Source: Bog-257 sp963834135
Lineage (GTDB): Bacteria; Acidobacteriota; Terriglobia; Terriglobales; Acidobacteriaceae
Assembly: GCA_963834135.1 (NCBI GenBank)
Contig: CAWIAN010000007.1
Location: forward strand, 124,001 to 188,000
Reading direction: 5' to 3'
Length of the DNA stretch: 64,000 nucleotides
In this document: piece by piece, positions 35,876 to 45,149 of the stretch
Numbering within the stretch: the first letter of the stretch is position 1
Layout: every line of letters starts with the position of its first letter
Made by a program: the position numbers and the translations under genes
Notes under the pieces: model-generated
Told to the model about the DNA's origin: nothing
The model's input: only the letters and a program-made list of their open reading frames with translations
Database searches by the model: none

Positions 35876-36763
35876 TTATGGCTGGTGATGCGGAATGCGG
35901 CTGATCGGCGTCTCGGCGACGATGCTAATCCCAGCCTCATTGGCGGCCGCGAGCACAGCGTTTTTATCCAGCATCAGGCAGCGCCCGGCATCGAGCGCCA
36001 GGCAGGAGGCACCAGCCTGCTTCATCGTCTCGATCGTATGCACGCCCACGACGGGCACATCGAAGCGCATATCCTGGTTCGGCTTCGCAACTTTCACTAC
36101 AGTCAGCGAGCGGCTCAACGTCGACGGCTCTTTGCCCAGCGCCGGCGATTGCATGATCTCGCCGGCACGCAGGATGGTCGCGTCAGTGCCCTCCATCGCT
36201 TCCACGGCCACACAGGCGGCTTCGGCAATGACCACCGTCTGTCCAATGTCGAAGCGCGACAGATGCTGCGCGACAGCGCGTCCGTAAGTGATGTTGGTCT
36301 GCTCCGCATCGCTCGGTCCGCGTCGCGTGAGCACGCCTTCGGTGGCCAGCATGGGCTCCAGCAGTTCGGTGGAATTCATCAGCGTGATGCCTTCATCCGC
36401 CAGAACTTTGCTGACAGCCCCAATCAGCGAATCGGTATTGCGCGTGGTCAGCGAGAGTAAGAGTTTCGCCAGGCGCCAGTCGGGCTTGATGCTGCTGAAG
36501 ATCTGCTTGTGCTTGACCTGTCCGGCCATGATCGCGCGGGTGATGCCCGCGGCTTTGAACGTCTCGATCAACTTCGAGAGTTCTCCGAGCGAGAGCCAGT
36601 GAACGGCGGATGCGCCGTGCTGTTCGATCTCAGGGAAGGTCTCTTCTTTGATCGCGGCAACGACGACGTCAAGACCTTTCGAGCGGGCGGCATCGAGCAC
36701 CAGCAGCGGGAATTTGCCGTTGCCCGCGATCAGGCCGATACGTCCTTGTACAGTGTCTGCCAT
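35876..36763 (-). CDS. lpxI: UDP-2,3-diacylglucosamine diphosphatase LpxI
   Basis: 295 residues. RIGLIAGNGKFPLLVLDAAR is the start; AGQVKHKQIFSSIKPDWRL, LLSLTTRNTDSLIGAVSKVL and VKVAKPNQDMRFDVPVVGVH are conserved in LpxI (DUF1009). The enzyme removes UMP from UDP-2,3-diacylglucosamine to give lipid X, replacing LpxH. It acts in the cytoplasm at the membrane. It is followed by the oxidoreductase and preceded by lpxA; tandem AGTAGTCAGT repeats and a family P repeat fill the gap to lpxA. Confidence 0.92.
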   Translation of the reverse strand: MADTVQGRIGLIAGNGKFPLLVLDAARSKGLDVVVAAIKEETFPEIEQHGASAVHWLSLGELSKLIETFKAAGITRAIMAGQVKHKQIFSSIKPDWRLAKLLLSLTTRNTDSLIGAVSKVLADEGITLMNSTELLEPMLATEGVLTRRGPSDAEQTNITYGRAVAQHLSRFDIGQTVVIAEAACVAVEAMEGTDATILRAGEIMQSPALGKEPSTLSRSLTVVKVAKPNQDMRFDVPVVGVHTIETMKQAGASCLALDAGRCLMLDKNAVLAAANEAGISIVAETPISRIPHHQP

Positions 36764-36769
36764 TGGAAG

Positions 36770-36906
36770 AAGTAGTCAGTACCCAGTAGTCAGTAGCCAG
36801 CTATTGCAACGAGTGAAGCAGGCCGTTCAAGCGTGCCGTCGGCTGAAGCCGACTCTGATCAAGAAATGAGCGCCTGGGCGCTGGCCTGAAGGCCAGCTCT
36901 ACCCGA
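36770..36906. repeat. AGTAGTCAGT tandem micro-repeat and family P repeat
   Basis: 36773-36800 contains about three copies of a unit near AGTAGTCAGTACCC/AGCC directly before the lpxI start codon. 36833-36906 has the hairpins GTCGGCTGAAGCCGAC and CTGGCCTGAAGGCCAG followed by CTCTACCC. Confidence 0.6.
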
Positions 36907-36924
36907 GAGCAAGCGACCACCGGC

Positions 36925-37701
36925 TTACTTGATTACGCCGCGTTTAGCGCTTTCGATGAAACCTAGCAGCGCGTCGACGTCGTCGCCTTGCGCGCCTTCG
37001 GAGCGCAGCTTCTCAATCGCCTGCGAGGTATTCATCTTCGACGCCAGCAGCACCTTAAACGCGTGATGCAGGGCGGCGATGCGCTCAGACGAAAATCCGC
37101 GGCGCTGCAGCCCTACTTTGTTCAGCATGTAGGCGTGGGTGTCACGCTCGGCGCTGGTCATGGAGTAGGGCAGCACGTCCTGCGTAATCGTCGTACCTCC
37201 TCCAATGTAGGAGTGTGCGCCGATGCGCACAAACTGATGCACCGGGCAGAGCGCGCCGACCACCGCCCAGTCTTCCACCGTCACGTGGCCCGCCAGCGTC
37301 GCGGCGTTGACCAGCATGGCGTGGTCGCCGATCGAGCAGTCGTGCCCGATGTGCGCATAGGCCATGATGAGAATGTGGCTGCCAACGCGCGTTACCCCGC
37401 CGCCCTTGGTGGTGCCACGCGTGATCGTCACATATTCGCGAATGACGTTGTCGCTGCCGACTTCGAGGCGCGTCGGCTCACCCTTGTAGGTGATGTCCTG
37501 CGGTCCCATGCCCAGCACGGCGTAGGGATAGATCGTGTTGTTGTCGCCGAAGCGGCTGGGGCCGCCGAGCACGACGTTCGAGATCAGCTCGCAATTTTCG
37601 CCCAGCTCGACGCCGGCGTGAATGATGCAATACGGTCCGATGCTGCAGGACGCAGGAATCTTCGCGGATGGATCGACAATCGCTGTCGGATGAATGCTCA
37701 T
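36925..37701 (-). CDS. lpxA: UDP-N-acetylglucosamine acyltransferase LpxA
   Basis: 258 residues, a left-handed beta-helix of hexapeptide repeats from the start (IHPTAIVDPSAKIPASCSIG). The catalytic histidine region is IGHDCSIGDHAMLVNAATLA, with WAVVGALCPVHQFVRIG and YSMTSAERDTHAYMLNKVGL in the C-terminal part. LpxA moves a hydroxyacyl chain from ACP to UDP-GlcNAc, the first lipid A step, so this is a diderm with lipid A. Seven bases separate it from fabZ, showing translational linkage of acyl chain supply and lipid A formation. Confidence 0.96.
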   Translation of the reverse strand: MSIHPTAIVDPSAKIPASCSIGPYCIIHAGVELGENCELISNVVLGGPSRFGDNNTIYPYAVLGMGPQDITYKGEPTRLEVGSDNVIREYVTITRGTTKGGGVTRVGSHILIMAYAHIGHDCSIGDHAMLVNAATLAGHVTVEDWAVVGALCPVHQFVRIGAHSYIGGGTTITQDVLPYSMTSAERDTHAYMLNKVGLQRRGFSSERIAALHHAFKVLLASKMNTSQAIEKLRSEGAQGDDVDALLGFIESAKRGVIK

Positions 37702-37708
37702 GCTGGAT

Positions 37709-38215
37709 TTATGACGCTTCGCTCGCCGGAGCCGGACCCGCGCCTTGCGCCTTCGGCCGCTGCAGCAGCCGGCAGGTGACTACCGCCTCGCAGGCGAGCT
37801 TGCCATCGACGTAGGCCTTGCCCTGAAGGCGGCCGGCAGTTCCGCGGAAGGCCAGCACATCGACCTCGATGCGCAGTTGGTCGCCCGGCGTCACGGGACG
37901 GCGAAAGCGCGCGCGTTCGATGCCGGTGAAGACCAGCAGCTTGTCGTCGCGTTCGGTGACTTCGGTAAACAGCAGCGCCGCGCCGGCCTGGGCCATCGCC
38001 TCAACGATCAGAACGCCCGGCATAATCGGGTAGCCGGGAAAATGTCCCACGAAAAATTGTTCGTTAATGGTGACGTTCTTGATGGCGACAATCCGCTTGG
38101 CGCGCACAATCTCAATCACGCGATCGATCAATAGCAGCGGATAACGGTGCGGCAGCAGCTTCATAAGGCCGCCGATGTCGATCGTTTCAGGGGCTGGATT
38201 GGGCTGATCGCTCAT
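37709..38215 (-). CDS. fabZ: 3-hydroxyacyl-ACP dehydratase FabZ
   Basis: 168 residues from the ATG at 38213-38215. LMKLLPHRYPLLLIDRVIE is the family start, GHFPGYPIMPGVLIVEAMAQ holds the catalytic histidine and glutamate, and VFTGIERARFRRPVTPGDQL follows. FabZ dehydrates 3-hydroxyacyl-ACP and competes with LpxA for its substrate, which explains the fabZ-lpxA pairing found in many diderms. A divergent M20 peptidase gene starts 100 bases upstream, with an inverted repeat in the gap. Confidence 0.96.
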   Translation of the reverse strand: MSDQPNPAPETIDIGGLMKLLPHRYPLLLIDRVIEIVRAKRIVAIKNVTINEQFFVGHFPGYPIMPGVLIVEAMAQAGAALLFTEVTERDDKLLVFTGIERARFRRPVTPGDQLRIEVDVLAFRGTAGRLQGKAYVDGKLACEAVVTCRLLQRPKAQGAGPAPASEAS

Positions 38216-38239
38216 TGTGGCATCGTGAAAAGGTCGATT

Positions 38240-38274
38240 ATACATTTCAAAGTTGCCGGATCGGCGAAATGTAT
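38240..38274. promoter_or_regulatory. Inverted repeat between divergent fabZ and M20 peptidase genes
   Basis: ATACATTTC (38240-38248) is inverted exactly at 38266-38274 (GAAATGTAT) with 17 bases between. The position between two divergent start codons (38215 and 38315) is that of an operator, but the spacing is long for a single dimer and no promoter boxes are clear. Confidence 0.4.
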
Positions 38275-38314
38275 CGTCGCAAACGCGCCTCCGGGTTAGG
38301 ATTGCCAGCAGACT

Positions 38315-39481
38315 ATGCCGAAGAAGAAACATTCGGACGCCGATATGCAGAAGGTCGCGGCGTGGCTCTCCGAACGTCAGCGGGAGATGGTGGCCAGCCT
38401 GCGCGAAATGGTGCTGCGCGAATCGCCTACACACAGCAAGCAGGATTGCGACGCCTTGTGCGCTCACCTGGCTGACGAGTTCGCCTCGCTCGGCGGTGAG
38501 GTCAAGATTCACGCGCAGCGCCTGGCCGGCGATCATCTGCAAGTGAACTTCGCCGGGCCGCGTGCTCGTAAGCCGATCCTGCTGTTGGGACACTTCGATA
38601 CGGTGTACGAATTGGGCACGCTGGAGAAGATGCCATGGCGCGAGAGTAAGGGCCGTCTTTACGGGCCGGGCGTCTTCGACATGAAGTCCGGCATCGTGCA
38701 GATGATGTTCGCGTTATGGTCGCTGCGTGAGGTCGCGGGTGGTCTGCCGCGTCCGGTGAAGGTCTTGCTGGTGTCCGACGAAGAAGAGGGCAGCGTCAGC
38801 TCGCGTGCGATCACCGAAAAAGTTGCGAGGCAATGTGCTGCAGTTCTGGTGTGCGAGCCCTCGGGTCCGGGGGGAGCGCTGAAGACTGCGCGCAAGGGCG
38901 TTGGATCGTTCACGCTCAAAGTCACGGGAGTTTCGGCGCACTCGGGTCTGGACTTCGAGAAGGGGCAGAGTGCGATCGTCGAGCTGGCGCATCAGATCCA
39001 CGCCGTCTCCCGGCTGACCGACCTGAAGCGGGGTGTGACCCTGAATGTCGGCATCATCCGTGGAGGCACGCGCACGAATGTCGTTCCGGCCGAGGCTACT
39101 GCCGAACTGGATCTGCGCATCGCGCACAAGCAGGACGGAGCAGGCATGGAGCGAAAGGTGCACGCGCTCAAGCCTGTCAATCCACGCTGTCAGCTGGAGA
39201 TTAGCGGCGGCATCAATCGTCCTCCGCTGGAGCGAACGAAGCAGGTTGCAGCATTGTTCGAACTGGCGCGCGAGGTCGGGCGGGAAATTGGCTTCGAGCT
39301 GACAGAAGTCGCGGTTGGTGGCGGCTCCGATGGTAACTTTACGGCGGGTCTGGGCATTCCTACGCTTGACGGCCTCGGAGGCGTGGGCGACGGCGCGCAT
39401 GCCATCCACGAGCATGTTCTGGCTGCCGCGCTGCCGCGCCGCGCTGCTTTGTTGGCGGGGTTGATTCGAGCTATTCCCTAA
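38315..39481 (+). CDS. M20 family metallopeptidase (carboxypeptidase G2-like)
   Basis: 388 residues. Metal ligands are in LLLGHFDTVYELG (His, Asp), YGPGVFDMKSGIVQMMFAL (Asp), SDEEEGSVSS (Glu) and near the C-terminus in GVGDGAHAIHEHVL (His); the dimerisation domain lies between (GVSAHSGLDFEKGQSAIVEL). This layout is that of glutamate carboxypeptidase / CPG2. It lacks a signal peptide, so it is probably cytoplasmic. Substrate unknown. Divergent from fabZ; the tatA gene follows after 102 bases. Confidence 0.9.
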   Translation: MPKKKHSDADMQKVAAWLSERQREMVASLREMVLRESPTHSKQDCDALCAHLADEFASLGGEVKIHAQRLAGDHLQVNFAGPRARKPILLLGHFDTVYELGTLEKMPWRESKGRLYGPGVFDMKSGIVQMMFALWSLREVAGGLPRPVKVLLVSDEEEGSVSSRAITEKVARQCAAVLVCEPSGPGGALKTARKGVGSFTLKVTGVSAHSGLDFEKGQSAIVELAHQIHAVSRLTDLKRGVTLNVGIIRGGTRTNVVPAEATAELDLRIAHKQDGAGMERKVHALKPVNPRCQLEISGGINRPPLERTKQVAALFELAREVGREIGFELTEVAVGGGSDGNFTAGLGIPTLDGLGGVGDGAHAIHEHVLAAALPRRAALLAGLIRAIP

Positions 39482-39583
39482 CCAAAGCTTGTTTTGACGC
39501 GCCTCTGGCAAGGGCCTAGAATTTGACCAGATGCACCCGTTGCGAATCGGAGATGCACCGGGCTGTGCTTACGGAGGTGTTGT

Positions 39584-39799
39584 ATGGAAGGTCTGTTCCA
39601 GCCCATGCACCTGTTGGTGATCCTGGTGATCGTCCTGCTGATCTTTGGTCCCAAGAAGCTGGGCGAACTGGGCAAGGGGTTGGGCGAGGGCATTCGCAAT
39701 TTCAAGTCGTCGATGAACGACGGTAACGCAGCCAACAACACCACCACGAAAACAACGACGACAACCGCGCCTCCTACGACACCTGAAGAGAAGAAATAA
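39584..39799 (+). CDS. tatA: Twin-arginine translocase subunit TatA
   Basis: 71 residues. One N-terminal membrane helix (LLVILVIVLLIFG) is followed by PKKLGELGKGLGEGIRNFK, the amphipathic helix typical of TatA, and a threonine-rich tail (TTTKTTTTTAPPTTP). GGAGGTG lies at ideal distance from the ATG at 39584. TatA forms the pore ring for folded-protein export with TatC, which is not in the window. Confidence 0.94.
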   Translation: MEGLFQPMHLLVILVIVLLIFGPKKLGELGKGLGEGIRNFKSSMNDGNAANNTTTKTTTTTAPPTTPEEKK

Positions 39800-39807
39800 C
39801 GGACCTA

Positions 39808-39960
39808 ACCGAAACGCGGGCCTGAAGGCCCGCTCTACCTGTGCCGCCGGCTGAAGCCGGCTCCGAGCCCTATTCATTGCAGTCTACCCAGGACTCCGCT
39901 GGCGCTCCGTCCTGGGCTTACGGCGGCGTCACCCCTTTAGGGGTTCGGTTCAATTGCGTT
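39808..39960. repeat. Family P repeat plus further hairpin after tatA
   Basis: GCGGGCCTGAAGGCCCGC with CTCTACC, then GCCGGCTGAAGCCGGC, are family P hairpins with stem bases different from the GGCC-type copies. 39890-39918 can form CCCAGGAC/GTCCTGGG, and CCCCTTTAGGGG follows. This may end tatA transcription. Confidence 0.6.
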
Positions 39961-40021
39961 GAGGGTTCACCACGAAGCCAGCAAGAAGGCGGCGTTGAAC
40001 AGGTTTCGAGGCTCGTTCTAG

Positions 40022-40597
40022 CTACATCAATGTCTCCCCGCTTGTCGCCTCGGCTGCGCGAAGCAGCCGATACACACGCTCTACCGGCAAGCCCACCACG
40101 TTGAAGTAGCAGCCTTCGACGCGGCCGATCCAGCGTGAGGCGATTCCCTGGATGCCGTATCCCCCCGCCTTGTCCATCGGCTCACCGCTGCGCACGTAGG
40201 CCGCAATCTCTTCGTCGGAAAGCCGGCTGAAGCACACCTCAGTCACCTCCGCTTCTGTCCGCTCGAATCCCGCGGCCACCACGCAGACTCCGGTGATCAC
40301 CTGGTGCGAACGGCCGGACAGCAGGCGCAGCATACGCGCGGCATCGTCGACGTCGGCCGGCTTCTCCAGCAGATGCTGATCGACGACGACCACCGTGTCG
40401 GCGCCCAGCACAACATCATTTGGATGGCGCGCGAAGACGGCGAGTGCTTTGTCTCGCGCCAGGCGCTGCGCGTAAGCCAGCGGAGATTCGTTGGCCTGTG
40501 GCTCTTCGCGAACATGCGCCGGGTCAACGGTAAAGGGAATCGCGGCGTTGCGCAGAAGCTCGGAGCGGCGCGGCGACGCGGAGGCAAGAATCAGCAT
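40022..40597 (-). CDS. maf: Maf family nucleoside triphosphate pyrophosphatase
   Basis: 191 residues from the ATG at 40595-40597 (MLILASASPRRSELLRN), the invariant Maf N-terminus; upstream in-frame codons lack homology. VVLGADTVVVVDQ and the KPADVDDAARML ... LSGRSHQVITGVCV run, plus GYGIQGIASRWIGRVEGCY, complete the family. Maf enzymes hydrolyse non-canonical or modified NTPs (dTTP, UTP, m7GTP types) and affect cell division when overexpressed. The gene is divergent from treZ, whose GTG start lies 64 bases away. Confidence 0.94.
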   Translation of the reverse strand: MLILASASPRRSELLRNAAIPFTVDPAHVREEPQANESPLAYAQRLARDKALAVFARHPNDVVLGADTVVVVDQHLLEKPADVDDAARMLRLLSGRSHQVITGVCVVAAGFERTEAEVTEVCFSRLSDEEIAAYVRSGEPMDKAGGYGIQGIASRWIGRVEGCYFNVVGLPVERVYRLLRAAEATSGETLM

Positions 40598-40660
40598 GGC
40601 TCCGATTGTATCGATTCCGTTGTGTGCATCCTTGAGGCTAGCTGGCACGTCTGATGTTGG

Positions 40661-42401
40661 GTGAAGCCAGCGGCGCAGAATCTCTCCTACGGGACGACCA
40701 TAAACGGTGACAATGTTGAATTCCGAGTGTGGGCGCCGCTGCCCGAAATGCTCACGCTTGCGCCTGATCCGCCGCGGCGGTAACTCGCAAGACATTCCGA
40801 TGCGTCGCGACGGCGAAGACTTCGTCGCTACCGCCGAAGCCTCGCCCGGCGATCGTTACGCCTATGTTTTTCCCGATGGGCTTGCGGCGCCCGATCCGGT
40901 CTCACGATTTCTGCCCGACAGCGTTCAGGGGCCGACGGAGATCGTCGATCCGGCGAAGTTCGCCTGGAGCGATTCGGCGTGGCGCGGCCTCGAGCTGCGC
41001 GATTACGTGATCTACGAACTGCACGTTGGAACCTTCACGCCTGAAGGGGACTTCGACGGCGCCGTCCACAAGCTCGCATACCTGAAGCAGCTCGGTATCA
41101 CCGTCATCGAGATCATGCCGTTGGCCGCCTGTCCGGGCACGCGCGACTGGGGCTACGACGGAGTTTCGCCTTACGCTGTGCAGGCGAATTACGGCGGTCC
41201 AGACGGGCTGAAGCGCTTTGTCGATGCAGCGCACCGGCTCGGCCTTGCTGTGATCCTCGACGTTGTCTACAACCATCTGGGTCCCGAAGGAAATTACCTG
41301 CCGAAGTTTGGACCATATTTCACCGCGCAACACAAAACCCCATGGGGCGATGCCGTCAATTACGACCGCGAGGGCTCGCAGCAGGTCCGCAACTACGTGG
41401 TGCAGAATGCACTCTATTGGATCCGCGAATACCATCTCGACGGGCTGCGGCTGGATGCGGTGCAGACCATCAACGACGACTCACCGAAGCACATCGTGGC
41501 CGAAATCCAGGAGCGGGTTCAGGAGCAGGCGCGTGAGTTGGAACGCACGGTCTGCGTGACCGCCGAGACCGACGAGAACGATTCGCGTTATGTCGACGCG
41601 TCTCACATTGGCGGATACGGACTCAATGCTGTGTGGAGCGACGATTTCCACCACGCCATTCATGCCTTCTTTACCGGCGAACGGCAAGGCTACTATCAGG
41701 ACTTTGGCGATCCCCAGCAGATTGCCCGCGCACTGCGCGATGGCTATGTCTTTCAGGGCGATTACTTTGGCTTCTGGAAGAAGCCTCGCGGCACCAGTGC
41801 CCAAGGAGTTCCGTTGCCGGCAAATGTAATCTGCATTCAGAATCACGACCAGATCGGCAATCGGGCCAAAGGCGAGCGCCTGACCGTGCTCATTCCTCGT
41901 GGAGCGCGCAAGCTGGCGGCGGCATTTCTGCTGCTGGCCCCGCACACACCGCTGCTCTTCATGGGTCAGGAGTATGACGAAGCTGCGCCGTTCCAGTTCT
42001 TCGCCGATTTCGAGGATCCGACGCTGAAGAAGGCAGTCAGTGAAGGCCGACGCAGCGAGTTCGAGGGCTTTGACTTCAACCAGGTGCCTGATCCCGAAGA
42101 TCCCGCGACCTTCGAACGGTCGAAACTTACCTGGGCCGATGGCCCGGAGAGTCGCGAGATGCTGGAGTGGTATCGCCGGCTGTTGGAATTGCGGCGCATG
42201 TATGTCATTCACGGCGAGCGCACCGCCGACGCGCAGTACATGAATGGCGTGCTGTCGATGGAAGTTCCGGCGAAAAATCCGCAACTTGTGGTCGAGGCCA
42301 GCCTCGAGCCCGGCGCCGCCTTGCGGCCCATCAAGAGTGGATGGCACGAGGTGCTGCGGTCGGCGGAGGACGGATACGAAGTCAGCGTCTTCGTGCGTTA
42401 G
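40661..42401 (+). CDS. treZ: Malto-oligosyltrehalose trehalohydrolase TreZ, frameshifted near the N-terminus
   Basis: From GTG at 40661 the first frame reads SYGTTINGDNVEFRVWAPLP, the usual TreZ beginning. Near 40757-40762 the frame shifts by one extra base into the long second frame that starts RLIRRGGNSQDIPMRRDG. The remaining 545 residues contain YELHVGTFTPEGDFDGA, DVVYNHLGPEGNYL, the nucleophile in GLRLDAVQTI, the acid in TAETDENDSRY and IQNHDQIGNRAKGERL, all GH13 trehalohydrolase signatures. TreZ frees trehalose from maltooligosyl-trehalose made by TreY; treY and treX are not in the window. Trehalose is a desiccation protectant. Total length 580 codons is normal. Confidence 0.93.
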
Positions 42402-42865
42402 CTGGAGAAGCCCAGAACGCGGGTCAAGCCATATACCCGACCACCCGGACACGCTGGCCGCGGGTGGAGTTCTATCGATTGTTGGCTCTGGGCTGATTCG
42501 ACAGTCGGCTTGGAAGATCGTGGGGCACCATTCTTCTCAGCGCGGCCTATACCCACGTGGCCGCGCTGAGAAGATTAAAGGAATGATGACTTGCCAGCAC
42601 CACTCCTATCGCTCCCTTTGTCTGTAACTAAGAGCAAGCGTCATGCCAAAGCTGTGGCCCCTTATGGGAACCGCTTGGCAGCCGCGCAAAATGCACTTTT
42701 CGCCTGTCCAATCGCACAAAGCCCTGCGTAGGGAGACCTTGCCGTTGCCGGGAAGAGTACCCTTGGTCTATCTGATTGGTGAGTCCAGCTATCCGGTTTG
42801 CTAGGAAACTGCGGGATATCTCCGGAGTCTGTAACAAAACGGTGACAAACGTGGAAGGAAGTTCT
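42402..42865. other. Gap after treZ with a 16-base perfect hairpin
   Basis: TCTTCTCAGCGCGGCC (42531-42546) is exactly inverted at 42558-42573 with an 11-base loop. No T-run follows on either strand, so it is not a standard terminator; it could be an RNA stability stem or a regulator site. The rest holds no recognised gene or repeat family. Confidence 0.6.
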
Positions 42866-43276
42866 ATGCGGCATTTCTTCAAAACTGTCTACTGGCTTGG
42901 ATTTGCGGCGATTCTCTCCCTGGCAATGCCGCTCTTCGCGCAGTCCGAAGCCCTGCAGACGAATGTCCCAATCGCGAAGCCTGCTGCGAATGTAGGCATG
43001 CCTCATCAGATTCTGGTGACTGGCTGCCTGAAGCGCGGCAATCAGGCGGATACGTTCGTTATCGCCGATCAGAACGGCACCTCGTGGGAGCTGGTTTCCG
43101 GCAGTAGCGCAGTTGATCTGTCGAAGCACATCTTTCACGCAGTGCGCATCACGGGCAAAGAGGTGCCTTCGTCGCAGAAACCTGAGTCGTCGGCGCAGAG
43201 CGCGCCGTCAGACACCACGCACCACGAATTGCGCGTACTCACCTTACAGGTACTTAGCCGGAGCTGTACGCGGTAA
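42866..43276 (+). CDS. Secreted protein of unknown function with GCLKRG motif
   Basis: 136 residues from the ATG at 42866, preceded by GGAAGGAAG. A signal peptide (MRHFFKTVYWLGFAAILSLA, cleavage near LFAQS) leads to a small beta-rich domain: ILVTGCLKRGNQADTFVIAD, QNGTSWELVSGSSAVDLSKH and IFHAVRITGKEV. The order 'GCLxxG, D-x-x-G-x-x-(Y/W)-x-L, HxxxxVxxTG' is seen in other acidobacterial periplasmic proteins of OB-fold-like type; I know no function. It ends LQVLSRSCTR. Alone between treZ and a gap with repeats. Confidence 0.7.
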   Translation: MRHFFKTVYWLGFAAILSLAMPLFAQSEALQTNVPIAKPAANVGMPHQILVTGCLKRGNQADTFVIADQNGTSWELVSGSSAVDLSKHIFHAVRITGKEVPSSQKPESSAQSAPSDTTHHELRVLTLQVLSRSCTR

Positions 43277-43678
43277 GGTGTCGTTTCCCAAAGGGCTTGC
43301 ACGCGATTAAATCGCGGAGCTAGCGACAAGGCGGGGCAACTTGCTGGAAACCGATCCAGGCTACATGTTGGGTGGTGCTGGCCTTCAGGCCAGCGTCGAA
43401 GCCGTTCGTTAGGATTCGGAATCGGCCATTAGCAGACAACACGAGCGCCCCCTCATGCCATCGGCTGAAGCCGACTTAGAGATTGATCCAGCACGCGAGC
43501 GCTGACCTGAAGGTCGGCACTACCCAGTTCCTGTCGACTAATGTCGGCACTTTCTCGAAGGCTTTCCAATTCGGCGCAACGAAATGCGTAACGAACTAAG
43601 GTCCCTGCTACTTGCGTGCCTTCTCCGCTGCTGGCATCATGCCTTTACACCTCCCACAGCCCTGGGATGGCGCCCTGC
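43277..43678. repeat. Gap with a family P repeat pair
   Basis: 43371-43527 starts CTGGCCTTCAGGCCAGCG (the form also at 694) and ends GCTGACCTGAAGGTCGGC with ACTACCC; between lies ATCGGCTGAAGCCGA. The two outer hairpins have different stem bases. The remaining bases to 43678 show no gene or promoter I can defend. Confidence 0.6.
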
Positions 43679-45082
43679 ATGACCCTCATCCGTCCAGCCA
43701 CGGTTCGAGTCCTACGTGCGCTCTGTGCGCCGACCGTTTTAATGCTGCTGATTCTCGGCGCTTCTAGTACGTTTGCGCAGTGTCCCACGCAGCCGGATGA
43801 CGACCCGGACACAACGCCTTTTCCGATGACGAAGTTTCCCGATCCCAAGAAGCCTCCTCCTCTGGAAGAGCCGATTCTGCCGGAGGCCGGGTTCCTCTCC
43901 GACACGCATTACACCAGCCAATTCTTCGGCTTTTCCCTTGACCTGCCCATGACCGTGCAGGGTCACGAAATCATGTTGCCGGCAATGCCGGAGCGCGAGC
44001 ACGCTCTCTTGTCGCTGCAGTTCGAGAAAGGACAGCAAAAGGGATACATCACCATTACGGCGCTCGATCCCAAGCCGGGGCTCGACATGAAGACTCCAGA
44101 GCAGCAACAGCAGCAGCTCAGAATGTGGGCGCAGAACGCCGGACCCATGGGATTGCCGCCGCAGTTCCCCCTCCCCGAATACATGCTGCACTCCGGACAT
44201 TGGTACTACTCGCTCCGTCACAAAAACGAAGTCTTCGCGGCGCAGTACTGGACGGCCATCAACAATTACGTAGTGAAGGTGGTGGTCAGTACCAATGACA
44301 AGGACTTCCTGAGCAAGGCGAAAACCGCGATGGCGGGGGTACGCTTTTATTGCACACAGGATGATGGCACCCTGACGACGATCAAGGGAAAGCCAGTGCA
44401 GGTCACCGGTGAGCCGTATCAGGGTCCTGCGGTGCCAACCTTCCGCGTGAATAAGGCGCTCAGCGAGCAACCGGGAAAAAATATTCCTCTCGGCAAGGTG
44501 GATGCGGGAATCTATCGCAACCCCGACATCGGCCTGCAATACACGCTGCCGCAAGGATGGCAGGCGTTGCCGCAGAACCGAAATGAATCGCCGCCCGACG
44601 ATGCTTCGCGTGAGTACCAGTTCCTGCACGCCTGCTCGCAGACGCTGCTGCGCGTGGTGCCACAGCCGCCGGCGGGGAAGAGCTATCTCGATGGACCGAT
44701 GATCGTGTTGCGCGCGCTCGACTACAACTGCCTTTCAATACGCACGGCCGTCACACTAAGCGACAAGCGGGCGCTCGATGAGACAGCAGCGACGCTGGAG
44801 GAACTGGGCGAATTCGGCGAGATCAATACCGACCAACTGCGCACGATTTCCAATCACCTGTTCATGGTCTTTCACGGCTTCTACGACAGCGGCTCGCGGA
44901 CCGAGGATCTGTCGCATCGTTTCTCGCAGACCATCTACGCAACGCGCTTCAACAAGCTACTGCTGGTGTGGTCTCTGATGGCTCCAACGTCGAGCGATCT
45001 GGAACAGATCCCCACCGGTGGCATCATGCTGGAAGGACTGCCGCCGATTCAGTTACAGCAATCGTTGCGCGCTAAGAACTGA
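43679..45082 (+). CDS. Secreted protein of unknown function, two similar domains
   Basis: 467 residues from the ATG at 43679; an ATG four codons upstream is possible. A signal segment (LCAPTVLMLLILGASSTFAQ) precedes a proline-rich linker. Then two related stretches: SQFFGFSLDLPMTVQGHEIM (from residue 78) and YRNPDIGLQYTLPQGWQALP (from residue 280), each of the type 'N-x-x-x-G-(F/L)-x-(F/L)-x-(L/Y)-P' that introduces PsbP/DUF1795-like fold domains. Each is followed by a lipid-binding-like beta sheet with a final FYC or LVW. A periplasmic binding role may be guessed but not shown. It stands alone. Confidence 0.65.
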   Translation: MTLIRPATVRVLRALCAPTVLMLLILGASSTFAQCPTQPDDDPDTTPFPMTKFPDPKKPPPLEEPILPEAGFLSDTHYTSQFFGFSLDLPMTVQGHEIMLPAMPEREHALLSLQFEKGQQKGYITITALDPKPGLDMKTPEQQQQQLRMWAQNAGPMGLPPQFPLPEYMLHSGHWYYSLRHKNEVFAAQYWTAINNYVVKVVVSTNDKDFLSKAKTAMAGVRFYCTQDDGTLTTIKGKPVQVTGEPYQGPAVPTFRVNKALSEQPGKNIPLGKVDAGIYRNPDIGLQYTLPQGWQALPQNRNESPPDDASREYQFLHACSQTLLRVVPQPPAGKSYLDGPMIVLRALDYNCLSIRTAVTLSDKRALDETAATLEELGEFGEINTDQLRTISNHLFMVFHGFYDSGSRTEDLSHRFSQTIYATRFNKLLLVWSLMAPTSSDLEQIPTGGIMLEGLPPIQLQQSLRAKN

Positions 45083-45149
45083 ATCGTTCGATTCGAACCC
45101 CACCGTAAGCAGGGCGAAAGCGAATAGCTGCCGGCGATGGGAAAATCTT

